Assembly (NCBI RefSeq): GCF_003386535.1
Contig: NZ_QTTN01000003.1
Location: forward strand, 185,944-249,943
Reading direction: 5' to 3'
Origin: Paenibacillus taihuensis
GTDB lineage: Bacteria; Bacillota; Bacilli; Paenibacillales; Paenibacillaceae
DNA: 64,000 nt
Shown here one piece after another: positions 8,167-15,882 of the stretch (the first letter of the stretch is position 1; the number at the start of each line of letters is the position of its first letter). The notes beneath the pieces are model-generated. The model searched no databases, was not told where the DNA came from, and worked only from the letters and a program-made list of their open reading frames with translations. A program made the position numbers and the translations under genes.

Positions 8167-10144
8167 AAGCTTGCTTAGGCGTGGCCTTAAGTTGGCGGCG
8201 AGTGCAATGGCACTCGCCGTTTTGGCTGCAATCGCGGCAGGATGCGGATTCTTCGGTGATAAGGTAGAGTCGGCACCAGCACCGGTATCCGGCAGCAGCA
8301 TTGTAGCATCGCCTGACGGGAAGCTGCTATATGTCGCGAACGGCGACACCAATACGGTGTCCGTCGTTGATGCAGCTGAGCGCAAAGTGGTGAAGGAGAT
8401 CGCCGTCGGCAAGGAGCCGCGCGAGCTTGCGGTTTCCAAGGATGGGAAGACGTTGTACGTGACGTGCCGTTATGCCGGCAGCGTTGAGTGGGTTGATGTG
8501 GACGAGGGGCGCGTCATCGGAACGGCGAAGCCTGGTATTGAACCGTTCGGCATCGTGGCATCGCCGGACGGAGGACGGCTGTATGTGAGCAATTACCGCT
8601 CAGGGACTGTGTCTGTCATTGATGCGGCGACTCGCAAAGTGCTGCAGCAGGTGAAAGCTGGCGATAATCCGCGAGCTTTGGCCCTGACAGCAGATGGCGG
8701 GACTTTGTATGTGTCGGATTATCTAGGAGCGCGAACGATTCGGTTCCGCACGGATACGATGGAGCAGCTCGGCATCAGCCAGCTTGCGGCATCGCCGGAT
8801 GTGAAGGATCAGAAGAAGAGCCAAGGCATCGCGAATACGGTCGAGCAGCTGCGGCTGACACCGGACGGCAAGTCGCTTTGGGAGGCGCATCTGCTCACGA
8901 ATACGGATACGCCGATTCAGTTTGAGGAAGTGATTTTTCCGGCGCTGTCTGTGGTCGATGTGGGGAGCGGCGCGGAGGATACGAAGGTGCGCAAGGAGCT
9001 GTTTAAAGCGATGGATGTCAAAGACAAATTTGGCAAGACGACCATCGTCTCGAATCCGACCGACATCGTGTTCTCGCCGGATGGCAAGAAGGCGTATGCG
9101 CTCATGGGCGGCAGCGAGGATTTGCTGGTCTTCGATTTGAATCGAGGCGGCAGGGCGAGTCAGATGATTCACCATTTGCCGGGCGATTATCCGATCGGCA
9201 TGGTGATGTCTACGGATGGGCGTGAGCTGTACATCCACAATTCGAACTCGCATGATTTGACGTATGTATCGCTGCCGGCGTCTGATGAGGACGGCGGTCG
9301 TGCGCAGGTGGACGGGAAGCCGCTGCGATTGATTGCGTCGGACCGGTTGAATGCGCAGCAGCGGCTCGGCAAGACGCTGTTCTACAGCGCGAATAGCGAC
9401 GACAACCCGTTCGCGGGAAACAACTGGATGAGCTGCGCCTCCTGTCATTCTGACGGCGAGGTGGATATGCTGACGCTGACGACGGGTAAAGGACCGCGGA
9501 ACGTGCCGAGCAACGTGCTCGCTTTCGAGACGGGGCTGTTCATGTGGGACGGCAGCCGCGATGATTTCACCGACTACATCCACACCGTTCAAGGCGAGAT
9601 GGGCGGCTTGTCCGATGTGGATCCGGCTGAGCCAATGCCTGCGGATAAGCAGAAGCTGTTCGACGCGCTGGAGGCGTACATGCGGATGCCGGATGCTTTT
9701 CCGGTGCCGCAGAGCCCGTACCGGACGGCGGACGGCAAGCTTACTGCCGCGGCAGAGCGCGGCAAGGCGCTGTTCGAGGGCAAGGCGCAGTGCATCACTT
9801 GCCACGCGACAGACGCCTTGACAGACAGCGTCAAGGCGGTGGGCAAGGGCGGCAAGCTGACGACGGCGAATACCGACTATCTGCACGACGTCGGCACGGT
9901 GAGCAAGACGGACACCGACTACGCCGGCGACGCGCGCGGGAACTTCACCAACAAGCGCGTACGCGGGCTGTACGACACGCCAACGCTGCGCGGCATCTAC
10001 GCCACCGCGCCATACCTCCACGACGGCAGCGCAGCCACGCTGGAGGACGTCATCAAGCGCGCAGGCGACGAGCACGGCCACACGTCCGAGCTGTCGGATA
10101 TGGAAGTGCAGGATTTGGTCGCGTATTTGAAGCAGATTGAGTAG
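8123..10144 (+). CDS. Lipoprotein with YVTN beta-propeller fused to a di-haem MauG / cytochrome c peroxidase-like domain
   Basis: About 673 residues. A lipoprotein signal (lipobox AAGC) is followed by YVTN-type propeller blades (SPDGKLLYVANGDTNTVSVV and several similar repeats) to about residue 400, then a di-haem peroxidase domain. Two c-type haem sites are visible: CASCH at residues 438-442 and CITCH at 557-561. The C-terminal APYLHDGSAATLEDV block is characteristic of MauG/CcpA-type enzymes. Such enzymes reduce peroxide or oxidise residues of a partner protein. Starts at 8114 and 8123 are both possible, and either overlaps the upstream gene by 44-53 bases. A strong terminator follows directly. 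Confidence 0.85.
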   Translation: MALPQYFYRYLSRNKSLLRRGLKLAASAMALAVLAAIAAGCGFFGDKVESAPAPVSGSSIVASPDGKLLYVANGDTNTVSVVDAAERKVVKEIAVGKEPRELAVSKDGKTLYVTCRYAGSVEWVDVDEGRVIGTAKPGIEPFGIVASPDGGRLYVSNYRSGTVSVIDAATRKVLQQVKAGDNPRALALTADGGTLYVSDYLGARTIRFRTDTMEQLGISQLAASPDVKDQKKSQGIANTVEQLRLTPDGKSLWEAHLLTNTDTPIQFEEVIFPALSVVDVGSGAEDTKVRKELFKAMDVKDKFGKTTIVSNPTDIVFSPDGKKAYALMGGSEDLLVFDLNRGGRASQMIHHLPGDYPIGMVMSTDGRELYIHNSNSHDLTYVSLPASDEDGGRAQVDGKPLRLIASDRLNAQQRLGKTLFYSANSDDNPFAGNNWMSCASCHSDGEVDMLTLTTGKGPRNVPSNVLAFETGLFMWDGSRDDFTDYIHTVQGEMGGLSDVDPAEPMPADKQKLFDALEAYMRMPDAFPVPQSPYRTADGKLTAAAERGKALFEGKAQCITCHATDALTDSVKAVGKGGKLTTANTDYLHDVGTVSKTDTDYAGDARGNFTNKRVRGLYDTPTLRGIYATAPYLHDGSAATLEDVIKRAGDEHGHTSELSDMEVQDLVAYLKQIE

Positions 10145-10151
10145 CATCGCA

Positions 10152-10187
10152 GCCGGGAGTCGAATTCGACTCCCGGCATTTTTTTTG
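10152..10187 (+). terminator. Intrinsic terminator of the Fur-box operon
   Basis: An 11-bp perfect stem (GCCGGGAGTCG / CGACTCCCGGC) with a 4-base loop is followed by eight or more T, seven bases after the stop codon. Confidence 0.93.
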
Positions 10188-10218
10188 GGTGGGCGGCGCA
10201 CCAGCCACGTCGGCAGAT

Positions 10219-10498
10219 GTGTGACCCACAGGGATACACATCCGGGGAAAAGTAGCTGAATCGGCCGATGTGTGACCCTCAGGGATACATATTCGGGAAA
10301 AAGTAGCTGATAGGGCTGAAGTGTGACCCTGAGGGATACACATTAAGGAAAAAGTAGCTGATTGGGCTGAAGTGTGACCCTGAGGGATACACATTAAGGA
10401 AAAAGTAGCTGAATCGTCTGAAGTGTGACCCTGAGGGATACACATTCGGGAAAAAATAGACGAGTCGTCTGAAGTGTGACCATCAGGGATACACATTA
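10219..10498. repeat. Tandem repeat A: six copies of a 51-bp unit
   Basis: Units start at 10219, 10270, 10321, 10372, 10423 and 10474, so the period is exactly 51 bases. Each begins with an imperfect hairpin (GTGTGACCCT / AGGGATACAC) and most contain AGTAGCTG about 33 bases in. Because 51 is a multiple of three, the minus strand stays open and reads as a 17-residue repeat (MCIPQGHTSAQSATFSL-like), but no start signal or conserved domain supports translation. The array starts about 30 bases beyond the terminator of the MauG-like gene. Confidence 0.85.
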
Positions 10499-10525
10499 GT
10501 TGGAATGTGGCAGGTTTGGAGTAAA

Positions 10526-10806
10526 GTAGCTGGTCTGGTGGACTACATTAGTGGGAATGTGGTGGGATTGGAGTAAAGTAGCTGGTCTGCTGGACTACAT
10601 CGGCGTAAAACAGGTAGGTGTGGGAGGAAGTAGCTGGTTTGCTGGACTGCATCGTCGAAAAATTGGCAGGTTGGTTGGAAGTAGCTGGTCTGTTGGACTA
10701 CATTAGCTTGAAAATAGCAGGTTTGGTTGGAACTAGCTGGTCTGCTGGACTACATCGGCGTGAAACAGATGGGTTTAGTGGAAGGTAGCTGGTCTGCTGG
10801 ACTACA
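10526..10806. repeat. Tandem repeat B: six copies of a 51-52-bp unit
   Basis: Units start at about 10526, 10578, 10630, 10681, 10733 and 10785. Each begins with GTAGCTGGTCTGCTGGACTA (with variants) followed by a G/A-rich spacer of about 30 bases that diverges between copies. The GTAGCTG heptamer is shared with repeat A, although the rest of the unit is unrelated. Not coding in any frame I can support. Confidence 0.82.
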
Positions 10807-11046
10807 CGAGGGACGCTGAAAAAACTAACTAAGGGGTTCAACCTCGCATGAAAGTGTGTCCCGCAGGGACGAAAACGAGTATACGCTCGAAAGCATGCTA
10901 CAGCGCCTCTGAAACAGTCCTCGTTATACCATACGGGTGTCCAGAGGGTGGTAACCCTCGGGGTCCCCCTTCTAGGGGGATTTAGGGGGTGGTAGTGAGA
11001 TTTAGGGGGTGTCAGTCAGATTTTAAGGGGTGTCAGTGTGATTTAA
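10807..11046. repeat. Hairpin-rich intergenic segment with a 20-bp tandem repeat
   Basis: No gene is visible. There is a GTCCC/GGGAC hairpin near 10857-10870, a GAGGGT/ACCCTC hairpin at 10944-10959, and a 7-bp stem TCCCCCT/AGGGGGA at 10964-10980. These are followed by three and a partial copy of a 20-21-base unit (GATTTAGGGGGTGTCAGTCA-like) starting at 10979, 10999, 11019 and 11040. The segment ends at the trpS promoter. Confidence 0.6.
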
Positions 11047-11087
11047 AGTTTTTTAAAAAGGCGGGTATCGTCAAAGGGCGCCAGCCC

Positions 11088-11115
11088 TTGACAAATCCCC
11101 CGGAGGGAGTATACT
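11088..11115 (+). promoter_or_regulatory. SigA promoter of trpS
   Basis: A perfect -35 TTGACA (11088-11093) and -10 TATACT (11110-11115) are separated by 16 bases. They lie directly upstream of the T-box leader. A short AAGGGC/GCCCTT hairpin overlaps the -35 element. Confidence 0.85.
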
Positions 11116-11412
11116 GGTTGCAAATGCAATGACGGGAATAAGTAAGCTTGGATTGTACGCTCCAGAGAGCCGGTGGTTGGTGGAAACCGGTGCAAGCATC
11201 CGATGCCGAATGGGTCCCCGAGCCGCGATGAGGAAAGCCGCCTCCGAGAGGTCTGAGCCGTATACATCGCCGATTCGCTCCATGTTACGGAGTTTGGAGG
11301 TTTGCTTGAACTCTCAATAACGGCGCATACATAGCCCGTTGACGCGCAGTCAGGCAAACAAATTAGGGTGGCACCACGGTCCTCGTCCCTTGCGGCGGAG
11401 GGCCTTTTTTGC
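11116..11412 (+). promoter_or_regulatory. T-box leader of trpS (tRNA-Trp responsive)
   Basis: The stem I landmarks are present: AGAGAGCCGG followed by GGTGG, and the return strand with GAA-TGG-GTCC, where TGG at 11211-11213 is the Trp specifier codon. The T-box sequence AGGGTGGCACCACGG lies at 11365-11379. It is followed by a competing terminator hairpin (GGTCCTC ... GAGGGCC) and a T run ending near 11410. Uncharged tRNA-Trp should stabilise the antiterminator and switch trpS on. Confidence 0.95.
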
Positions 11413-11446
11413 GTTCAAAAATGGATTTAGTTGAGGAGGAACTTAC

Positions 11447-12433
11447 ATGCCACGCGTACTATCCGGCATTCAGCCTAGCGGTCAGCTGACACTAGGCAAC
11501 TACATCGGCGCTATTCAGAATTTCGTCAAGCTGCAAGAAACCCATGAGTGCTTCTTCATGGTCGTTGACCTGCATGCGATCACGGTTCCGCAGGAGCCGG
11601 CAGCGCTCCGCGAGCAGACCGAATCGGTAGCTGCACTCTTCATCGCAGCAGGCATTGATCCGGCCAGAGCGAGCGTATTCGCACAATCCCACGTATCCCC
11701 GCACGCGGAGCTCGGCTGGTTGTTTACGACGCTCGCGTACATGGGCGAGCTCGAGCGGATGACGCAGTTCAAGGACAAATCGAGCGGCAAAGACTCGGTC
11801 GGCGCTGGCCTGTTCGTCTACCCGACGCTGATGGCGGCAGATATCCTGCTGTACAATGCGGATCTCGTTCCAGTGGGCGACGACCAGAAGCAGCATCTGG
11901 AGCTGACACGCGACCTCGCGCAGCGGTTCAACCAACGCTACGGCGACATGTTCACGGTGCCGCAGCCGTACATTCCGAAGGTCGGCGCTCGCATCATGTC
12001 GCTCGATGACGGCACGAAGAAGATGAGCAAGAGCAATCCGAACCCGGGCAGCTACATCGCGCTGCTTGACCCGCCGGATGTCATCCGCAAGAAGATCAGC
12101 CGCGCGACAACGGACTCCGGCCGCGATGTGCAGTTTAACCCGGCGGAGAAGCCGGAGGTGAGCAACCTGATGAGCATCTATTCGCACTGCGCGGATATGA
12201 CGCTGGACGAGATCGAGGCGCGTTACGCCGGCCAAGGCTACGGCGCATTCAAGAAGGATCTCGCAGAGGCGGTTGTCGCGAAGCTCGAGCCGCTGCAGAA
12301 GCGTTATGCGGAAATCCGCAGCACGGGCGAAATCCACGATATTCTAAAACAAGGCGCGGAGAACGTATCCGTCATTGCGCACCAAACGCTGCGTGAAGCG
12401 AAAGAGAGAATGGGCTTCCTTCTCCCTCGTTAA
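11447..12433 (+). CDS. trpS: Tryptophanyl-tRNA synthetase
   Basis: This 328-residue class I aminoacyl-tRNA synthetase charges tRNA-Trp. The ATP-binding motif region (SGIQPSGQLTLGNYIGA, with LGNY in the HIGH position) and the KMSKS loop (KKMSKSNPN, near residue 195) are both intact. Length equals the usual bacterial TrpRS. It is a single gene controlled by a tRNA-Trp T-box leader and closed by its own terminator. The ATG follows GAGGAGG. Confidence 0.98.
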   Translation: MPRVLSGIQPSGQLTLGNYIGAIQNFVKLQETHECFFMVVDLHAITVPQEPAALREQTESVAALFIAAGIDPARASVFAQSHVSPHAELGWLFTTLAYMGELERMTQFKDKSSGKDSVGAGLFVYPTLMAADILLYNADLVPVGDDQKQHLELTRDLAQRFNQRYGDMFTVPQPYIPKVGARIMSLDDGTKKMSKSNPNPGSYIALLDPPDVIRKKISRATTDSGRDVQFNPAEKPEVSNLMSIYSHCADMTLDEIEARYAGQGYGAFKKDLAEAVVAKLEPLQKRYAEIRSTGEIHDILKQGAENVSVIAHQTLREAKERMGFLLPR

Positions 12434-12456
12434 TCGTGAGCTACCCGCACGAAGTC

Positions 12457-12501
12457 AAAAAGGAAGTATAGCTGCCAGCAGGGCGCCATACTTCCTTTTT
12501 T
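12457..12501 (+). terminator. Intrinsic terminator of trpS
   Basis: A 13-bp perfect stem (AAAAAGGAAGTAT / ATACTTCCTTTTT) with an 18-base loop and a T run lies 23 bases after the stop. Confidence 0.85.
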
Positions 12502-12531
12502 GCTTTACCGCGTTACCTCTTAATTTTTACC

Positions 12532-12723
12532 TCAAACCTGATCGTTTCCGTTACCGTTGCGACGACGCATTCTGGCTTTCACGATGAAGCCTGCGCCAAT
12601 ACTGCAGATCGTCAGTAGGAAAAACAGCACCGTAAGCCACCCGCTATAGCTGATGGAAATAGCTGTCGCACACATCAATAACACCGACAAAACCGCGAAA
12701 AACAAGGACATTGGCTTGGACAT
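12532..12723 (-). CDS. Small membrane protein, YlaF/DUF5325 family
   Basis: The 63-residue protein has two hydrophobic helices (residues about 7-24 and 29-48) and a basic, Asn-rich tail (RMRRRNGNGND), matching the DUF5325 family that includes B. subtilis YlaF (62 residues). Function is unknown. It is monocistronic, convergent with trpS, and stands divergent to the SASP gene. Confidence 0.7.
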   Translation of the reverse strand: MSKPMSLFFAVLSVLLMCATAISISYSGWLTVLFFLLTICSIGAGFIVKARMRRRNGNGNDQV

Positions 12724-12767
12724 TTCTAACCCGTCTCCTTAACCTGATAAATTTCTTATGAACTTTA

Positions 12768-12797
12768 GCATATTCTTCTCGCAAACGAATCATAATA
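12768..12797 (+). promoter_or_regulatory. Candidate SigG promoter of the SASP gene
   Basis: A -35 of GCATA (12768-12772) and a -10 of CATAATA (12791-12797) are 18 bases apart, matching the forespore SigG pattern (GHATR ... CATNNTA). The element lies 45 bases before the SASP ATG. Confidence 0.55.
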
Positions 12798-12842
12798 AGT
12801 TTGCAACACACCATCGTAAGAGTTGAAAGGAGAATTACTCAC

Positions 12843-13073
12843 ATGGCAGGACAACAATCTCGCAGCAGCAATACGCTGGTAGTACCGCAAGCAACAGCAG
12901 CACTTCAACAAATGAAGTTTGAGGCAGCGCAAGAGCTCGGTATTCAAATCCCTCAAGACGGTTACTACGGTAACGTTTCGACTCGTGATGCAGGTTCACT
13001 TGGTGGATACATCACGCGCAAACTTGTTCAAATCGCTGAACAACAACTGTCGGGTGGCTCTTCGTTCCGCTAA
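12843..13073 (+). CDS. Alpha/beta-type small acid-soluble spore protein
   Basis: This 76-residue SASP is a clear paralogue of the protein at 4260-4472. Both signatures are present: KFEAAQELGI with the GPR cleavage site and DAGSLGGYITRKLV near the end. It binds DNA in the spore core. I start at the ATG at 12843 because AAAGGAG lies 10 bases before it and the product then begins MAGQQSRSSNTLVVPQA, like other family members. A SigG-like promoter lies upstream and a strong terminator downstream. Confidence 0.96.
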   Translation: MAGQQSRSSNTLVVPQATAALQQMKFEAAQELGIQIPQDGYYGNVSTRDAGSLGGYITRKLVQIAEQQLSGGSSFR

Positions 13074-13111
13074 GCGGCACACAATAGTTTAAATTTCCAA
13101 AGAGTAATGGT

Positions 13112-13150
13112 CAGAAGCTCAAGGGCAGCCTTGAGCTTCTGCTTTGTTTT
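13112..13150 (+). terminator. Intrinsic terminator of the SASP gene
   Basis: A perfect 13-bp stem (CAGAAGCTCAAGG / CCTTGAGCTTCTG) with a 4-base loop is followed by CTTTGTTTT. Confidence 0.85.
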
Positions 13151-13165
13151 CCAACCATAAACCAA

Positions 13166-13197
13166 GAAAAAAACCTCTTCTATTGTGCAAGAAGAGG
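13166..13197 (-). terminator. Intrinsic terminator of the yfhP-like gene
   Basis: On the minus strand an 8-bp stem (CCTCTTCT / AGAAGAGG) with an 8-base loop is followed by a T run, 11 bases past the stop codon. Confidence 0.8.
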
Positions 13198-13207
13198 CTT
13201 CTTCAAG

Positions 13208-14194
13208 TCAATACGTATTCATTCTCAGCCGCTTCTGCAGCCGATCCTCGCTTAGCCAGCCGACGTAGGAGCCAAGTGTCTTAAACTCGGTATCCATGAG
13301 CAGCACGCCGACGAACGGATACTGCTTCCGATGCCTGTAACGGACATCCGACCAGCGCACTTCGTATCCCCACGGATGCTCCTGCACCTCTGCGCAAGCA
13401 AAGGAGGTGAAGTAGAGGAAGGCGCGAATCGAATGGTCGTTCTTGGACTTCTCGACTGCGGGATGATCGGAGCATTTGGCCCGGTCCATCCAGCGAAGCT
13501 TGCCGCCTCGGAAGTCGCCGATGAAGAAGGAGCCGTCTGCCCGACGTTTGACAACGTTCCAATCGTGAAGCGAAATCGTCGGGATCAATACATATTGATC
13601 GCCTTTCTCATGCACGGTATCGAGCCGAATCATCTGCTTGCCGAGCGCACGATGAACGACGGTTCGCCAGATGTAGTACACGATGAGAAAAGCGTACAGG
13701 GACGGAAAAATAATCGTTGGATCACCGATCCGCAGCGCCCAGAGCACAATCGCGATAAGGTGGCTGACGAAGATGACCGGATCGAAGATGTGTATAATGT
13801 TCCAAGAGATCCATTTTTCCGTAAAGGGTCTGGCGGCTTGCGTACCGTACGTGTTGAACAGATCCGAGAACACATGGACGCAGACTGCAAGGAGTATCCA
13901 ACCTCCGACATGCAGCCAAGGCAGGTTAAATCCGAAGATAAGCTCGAGTATGGCGGTGATCAGCACCGTCCAGATGAGAATGGCCGGTATCGAGTGTGAC
14001 GCACCGCGATGATTGCGTATATACAAGGCATTGCTCTTGAGACGTAGCACTCCATCCAAGTCCGGGGCTTGTGAACCGACAACCGTACCGATTAATACGG
14101 CGGCATGCAGCGTCTGGTCTGCTGCGATTACAGGGTCAACCGAGGCTAGCCCCGCAAGTCCAAGTCCCATCACTAAATGCGTTCCGCTATCCAT
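13208..14194 (-). CDS. YfhP/YdjM-type membrane-bound metal-dependent hydrolase
   Basis: The 328-residue integral membrane protein carries the family's metal-binding pattern: MDSGTHLVMG at the N-terminus, SQAPDLDG, and RNHRGASHSI near residues 60-70, followed by further helices and HVFSDLFNTYGT. A soluble C-terminal part (residues about 200-328) follows, as in B. subtilis YfhP. Substrate is unknown; the family resembles phospholipase-like inner-membrane hydrolases. The ATG follows GAGGAGGT. Monocistronic with its own terminator. Confidence 0.85.
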   Translation of the reverse strand: MDSGTHLVMGLGLAGLASVDPVIAADQTLHAAVLIGTVVGSQAPDLDGVLRLKSNALYIRNHRGASHSIPAILIWTVLITAILELIFGFNLPWLHVGGWILLAVCVHVFSDLFNTYGTQAARPFTEKWISWNIIHIFDPVIFVSHLIAIVLWALRIGDPTIIFPSLYAFLIVYYIWRTVVHRALGKQMIRLDTVHEKGDQYVLIPTISLHDWNVVKRRADGSFFIGDFRGGKLRWMDRAKCSDHPAVEKSKNDHSIRAFLYFTSFACAEVQEHPWGYEVRWSDVRYRHRKQYPFVGVLLMDTEFKTLGSYVGWLSEDRLQKRLRMNTY

Positions 14195-14361
14195 CTAAGG
14201 GGGACCTCCTCGTTGTAGTTAAACAAAGTGTGCGAATGCGGTTATACTCCATATATGTACGCTTAAGTATTTTCTGAATCGTGGGCGTTTATTACGAAAT
14301 GTTCGTTCTGCGCAAATATAGGCGGAGCTGTTAATCGTTAGAGGGAGGATGAAACAACAAG

Positions 14362-14661
14362 ATGTTTATCTGTTTTGTAGAGTATCACATCGCTCAGGCT
14401 TTCGAGGACCGGTATCGGAGCTGGATCGCGCAGAAGCAGCAGGAGTTTAAAGACGCATTTCAGCTATATGAAGGGACGGACCAGCCCTTACTCTTTGTCG
14501 AAGTATGGGAGGCAGCGACGGAAGAGAAAGCAGTCGGCATAAAAAAAGAACGCTGCGATGAGCGTTCTTCTTGGTATGAAATGACGGACTGGGTGCCTGG
14601 CGGCAGCGCCAAAGTCCATGCCTGGACATTCAAGCCGATTAGCGGCCCGTTGGGGCTGTAG
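14362..14661 (+). CDS. Hypothetical protein, 99 aa
   Basis: A small soluble protein with no signal or membrane segment. The pattern (FICFVEYHIA at the start, VEVWEAATEE in the middle, WTFKPI at the end) suggests a compact ferredoxin-like alpha/beta fold such as those of small monooxygenase-like proteins, but I do not recognise the family. A GGGAGGATG-like ribosome site supports the ATG. Its 3' end overlaps the convergent gerQ gene by 23 bases. Confidence 0.6.
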   Translation: MFICFVEYHIAQAFEDRYRSWIAQKQQEFKDAFQLYEGTDQPLLFVEVWEAATEEKAVGIKKERCDERSSWYEMTDWVPGGSAKVHAWTFKPISGPLGL

Positions 14662-15199
14662 CGGTAGGCGTAGCGGCCGTTGGCAGCATAGGCGTCGTAT
14701 TTGAAATCGTCACACCGTTAAACGTATATTCGTAGTTGATTGGACCATCGAATGTAACGTAGTCGAGGTTCAATGTGAGCAGTAAGTAGCGCATGCCAGT
14801 CGACGGATCGCTGATGATGATGTGATCGCGGCCAGCCGCTTCGATAATGCCGCGGAATACTTTCGCATTCCATTCGCGGTTGTTCTCGTACGTCATATAG
14901 AATGTAGCCATTTTGCCGCGGTTCAGACGGAGGATGTTCTCCACGTAGGACTCCTCTGTAGCAGGAACCGTCACGACATTACCGCCCATCGGTGTTACAA
15001 AAGAACCGCTTGGTACCATTGGCGGCATTGCTTGAGCTTGAGCGCCTGCCACGAAAGGCGTTGGCACTGGAGCAGGCAGTGGAGTTGGCATAGGCATTGG
15101 CATTGCTTGCTGCTGTGGATAGTAGCCGTAGCCGCCAAATGCTGGACCTGTGCTTGCTGGACTTACCGCTGTTGGTTTGTACCCGTAACCGTTTGACAT
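14639..15199 (-). CDS. gerQ: Spore coat / germination protein GerQ
   Basis: The 186-residue protein has the GerQ layout: an N-terminal half rich in Gly, Tyr, Pro, Gln and Met (YYPQQQAMPMPMPTPLPAPV) and a conserved C-terminal domain (YVENILRLNRGKMATFYMTYE). GerQ is a coat protein needed to localise the lytic enzyme CwlJ in the spore and is cross-linked by transglutaminase during coat maturation. It sits 42 bases downstream of cwlJ, the same pairing as in Bacillus. Confidence 0.94.
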   Translation of the reverse strand: MSNGYGYKPTAVSPASTGPAFGGYGYYPQQQAMPMPMPTPLPAPVPTPFVAGAQAQAMPPMVPSGSFVTPMGGNVVTVPATEESYVENILRLNRGKMATFYMTYENNREWNAKVFRGIIEAAGRDHIIISDPSTGMRYLLLTLNLDYVTFDGPINYEYTFNGVTISNTTPMLPTAATPTATAPTGR

Positions 15200-15241
15200 A
15201 AGAATGAATTCCTCACTTTCAAAAAATGTTTCATTTTAATG

Positions 15242-15664
15242 TTAATAAACCCGCGGGCATTCGTCAGGCTTCGGCACATAGAAGCAATGAGCCTTGAACT
15301 TGCCTTCGAACCTTTGGTCCCACCAAGTAGGCGGACAGCTGCCTGCCGGACGGAAGTACCATAATGCATTCGAAGAAGGCCATAGGCGCTCGCCGTTGAT
15401 GACGCGTCTGGCAAGTGCAATCTCATTGTCTCTGGCAGCCTGATAGAAGTAGCCTTTCTGCGTAGCTTCGAATCCCCCTGGGCTTTGGAAAACCATCTGC
15501 TGAATGGTGCGGATATTCTTGAAATCGATACAGTTGCCGAGAACACGGTTGACGCCGACGTTGCCGACCATCAGCATGCCCTGGTTGCCTTCGCCTTCAG
15601 CTTCCGCGCGGAGAAGCCTAGCGAGCAGCTTAACTTCTTCAGAGTTTGATTTAATGGCTGCCAT
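15242..15664 (-). CDS. cwlJ: Spore cortex lytic enzyme CwlJ
   Basis: The 140-residue protein matches the SleB/CwlJ cell wall hydrolase family, with the conserved opening LLARLLRAEAEGEGNQGMLMVG containing the catalytic Glu, and the NALWYFRPAG block. Like B. subtilis CwlJ it has no signal peptide or peptidoglycan-binding domain. It degrades the muramic-lactam-containing cortex during germination and depends on GerQ, which is encoded directly downstream. The pair should be expressed in the mother cell. Confidence 0.95.
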   Translation of the reverse strand: MAAIKSNSEEVKLLARLLRAEAEGEGNQGMLMVGNVGVNRVLGNCIDFKNIRTIQQMVFQSPGGFEATQKGYFYQAARDNEIALARRVINGERLWPSSNALWYFRPAGSCPPTWWDQRFEGKFKAHCFYVPKPDECPRVY

Positions 15665-15882
15665 GTCTCTGACCGTCCACTTCCTTTCGCCCGTTTAGGC
15701 TAATAACCACATTGATAGTGTATTGAGAAGTGGGCAAAATGGTTCCAAAGGGTGTCAAATTCATGAACAGCACCCGCGAACATTGTCAACAGCTTCTTTT
15801 TTCGGTATGATTAAGAACGATTTTAACTCAGGTAAAATGGGCGAAATGAGGCTCATGCAGGAGTGGAACGGGGAGGCTCGCT

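Noticed and set aside
8723..10201. 492-residue open frame antisense to the MauG-like gene
   Set aside because: High-GC shadow frame, rich in Arg and His, without domain or ribosome site; the plus-strand gene has clear motifs.
10053..10496. 147-residue minus-strand ORF with 17-residue repeats
   Set aside because: It arises from repeat A plus the antisense of the MauG-like gene, has no ribosome site and no recognisable domain; kept only as a repeat observation.
10219..10806. CRISPR array
   Set aside because: Units are direct tandem repeats with related spacers and no cas genes.
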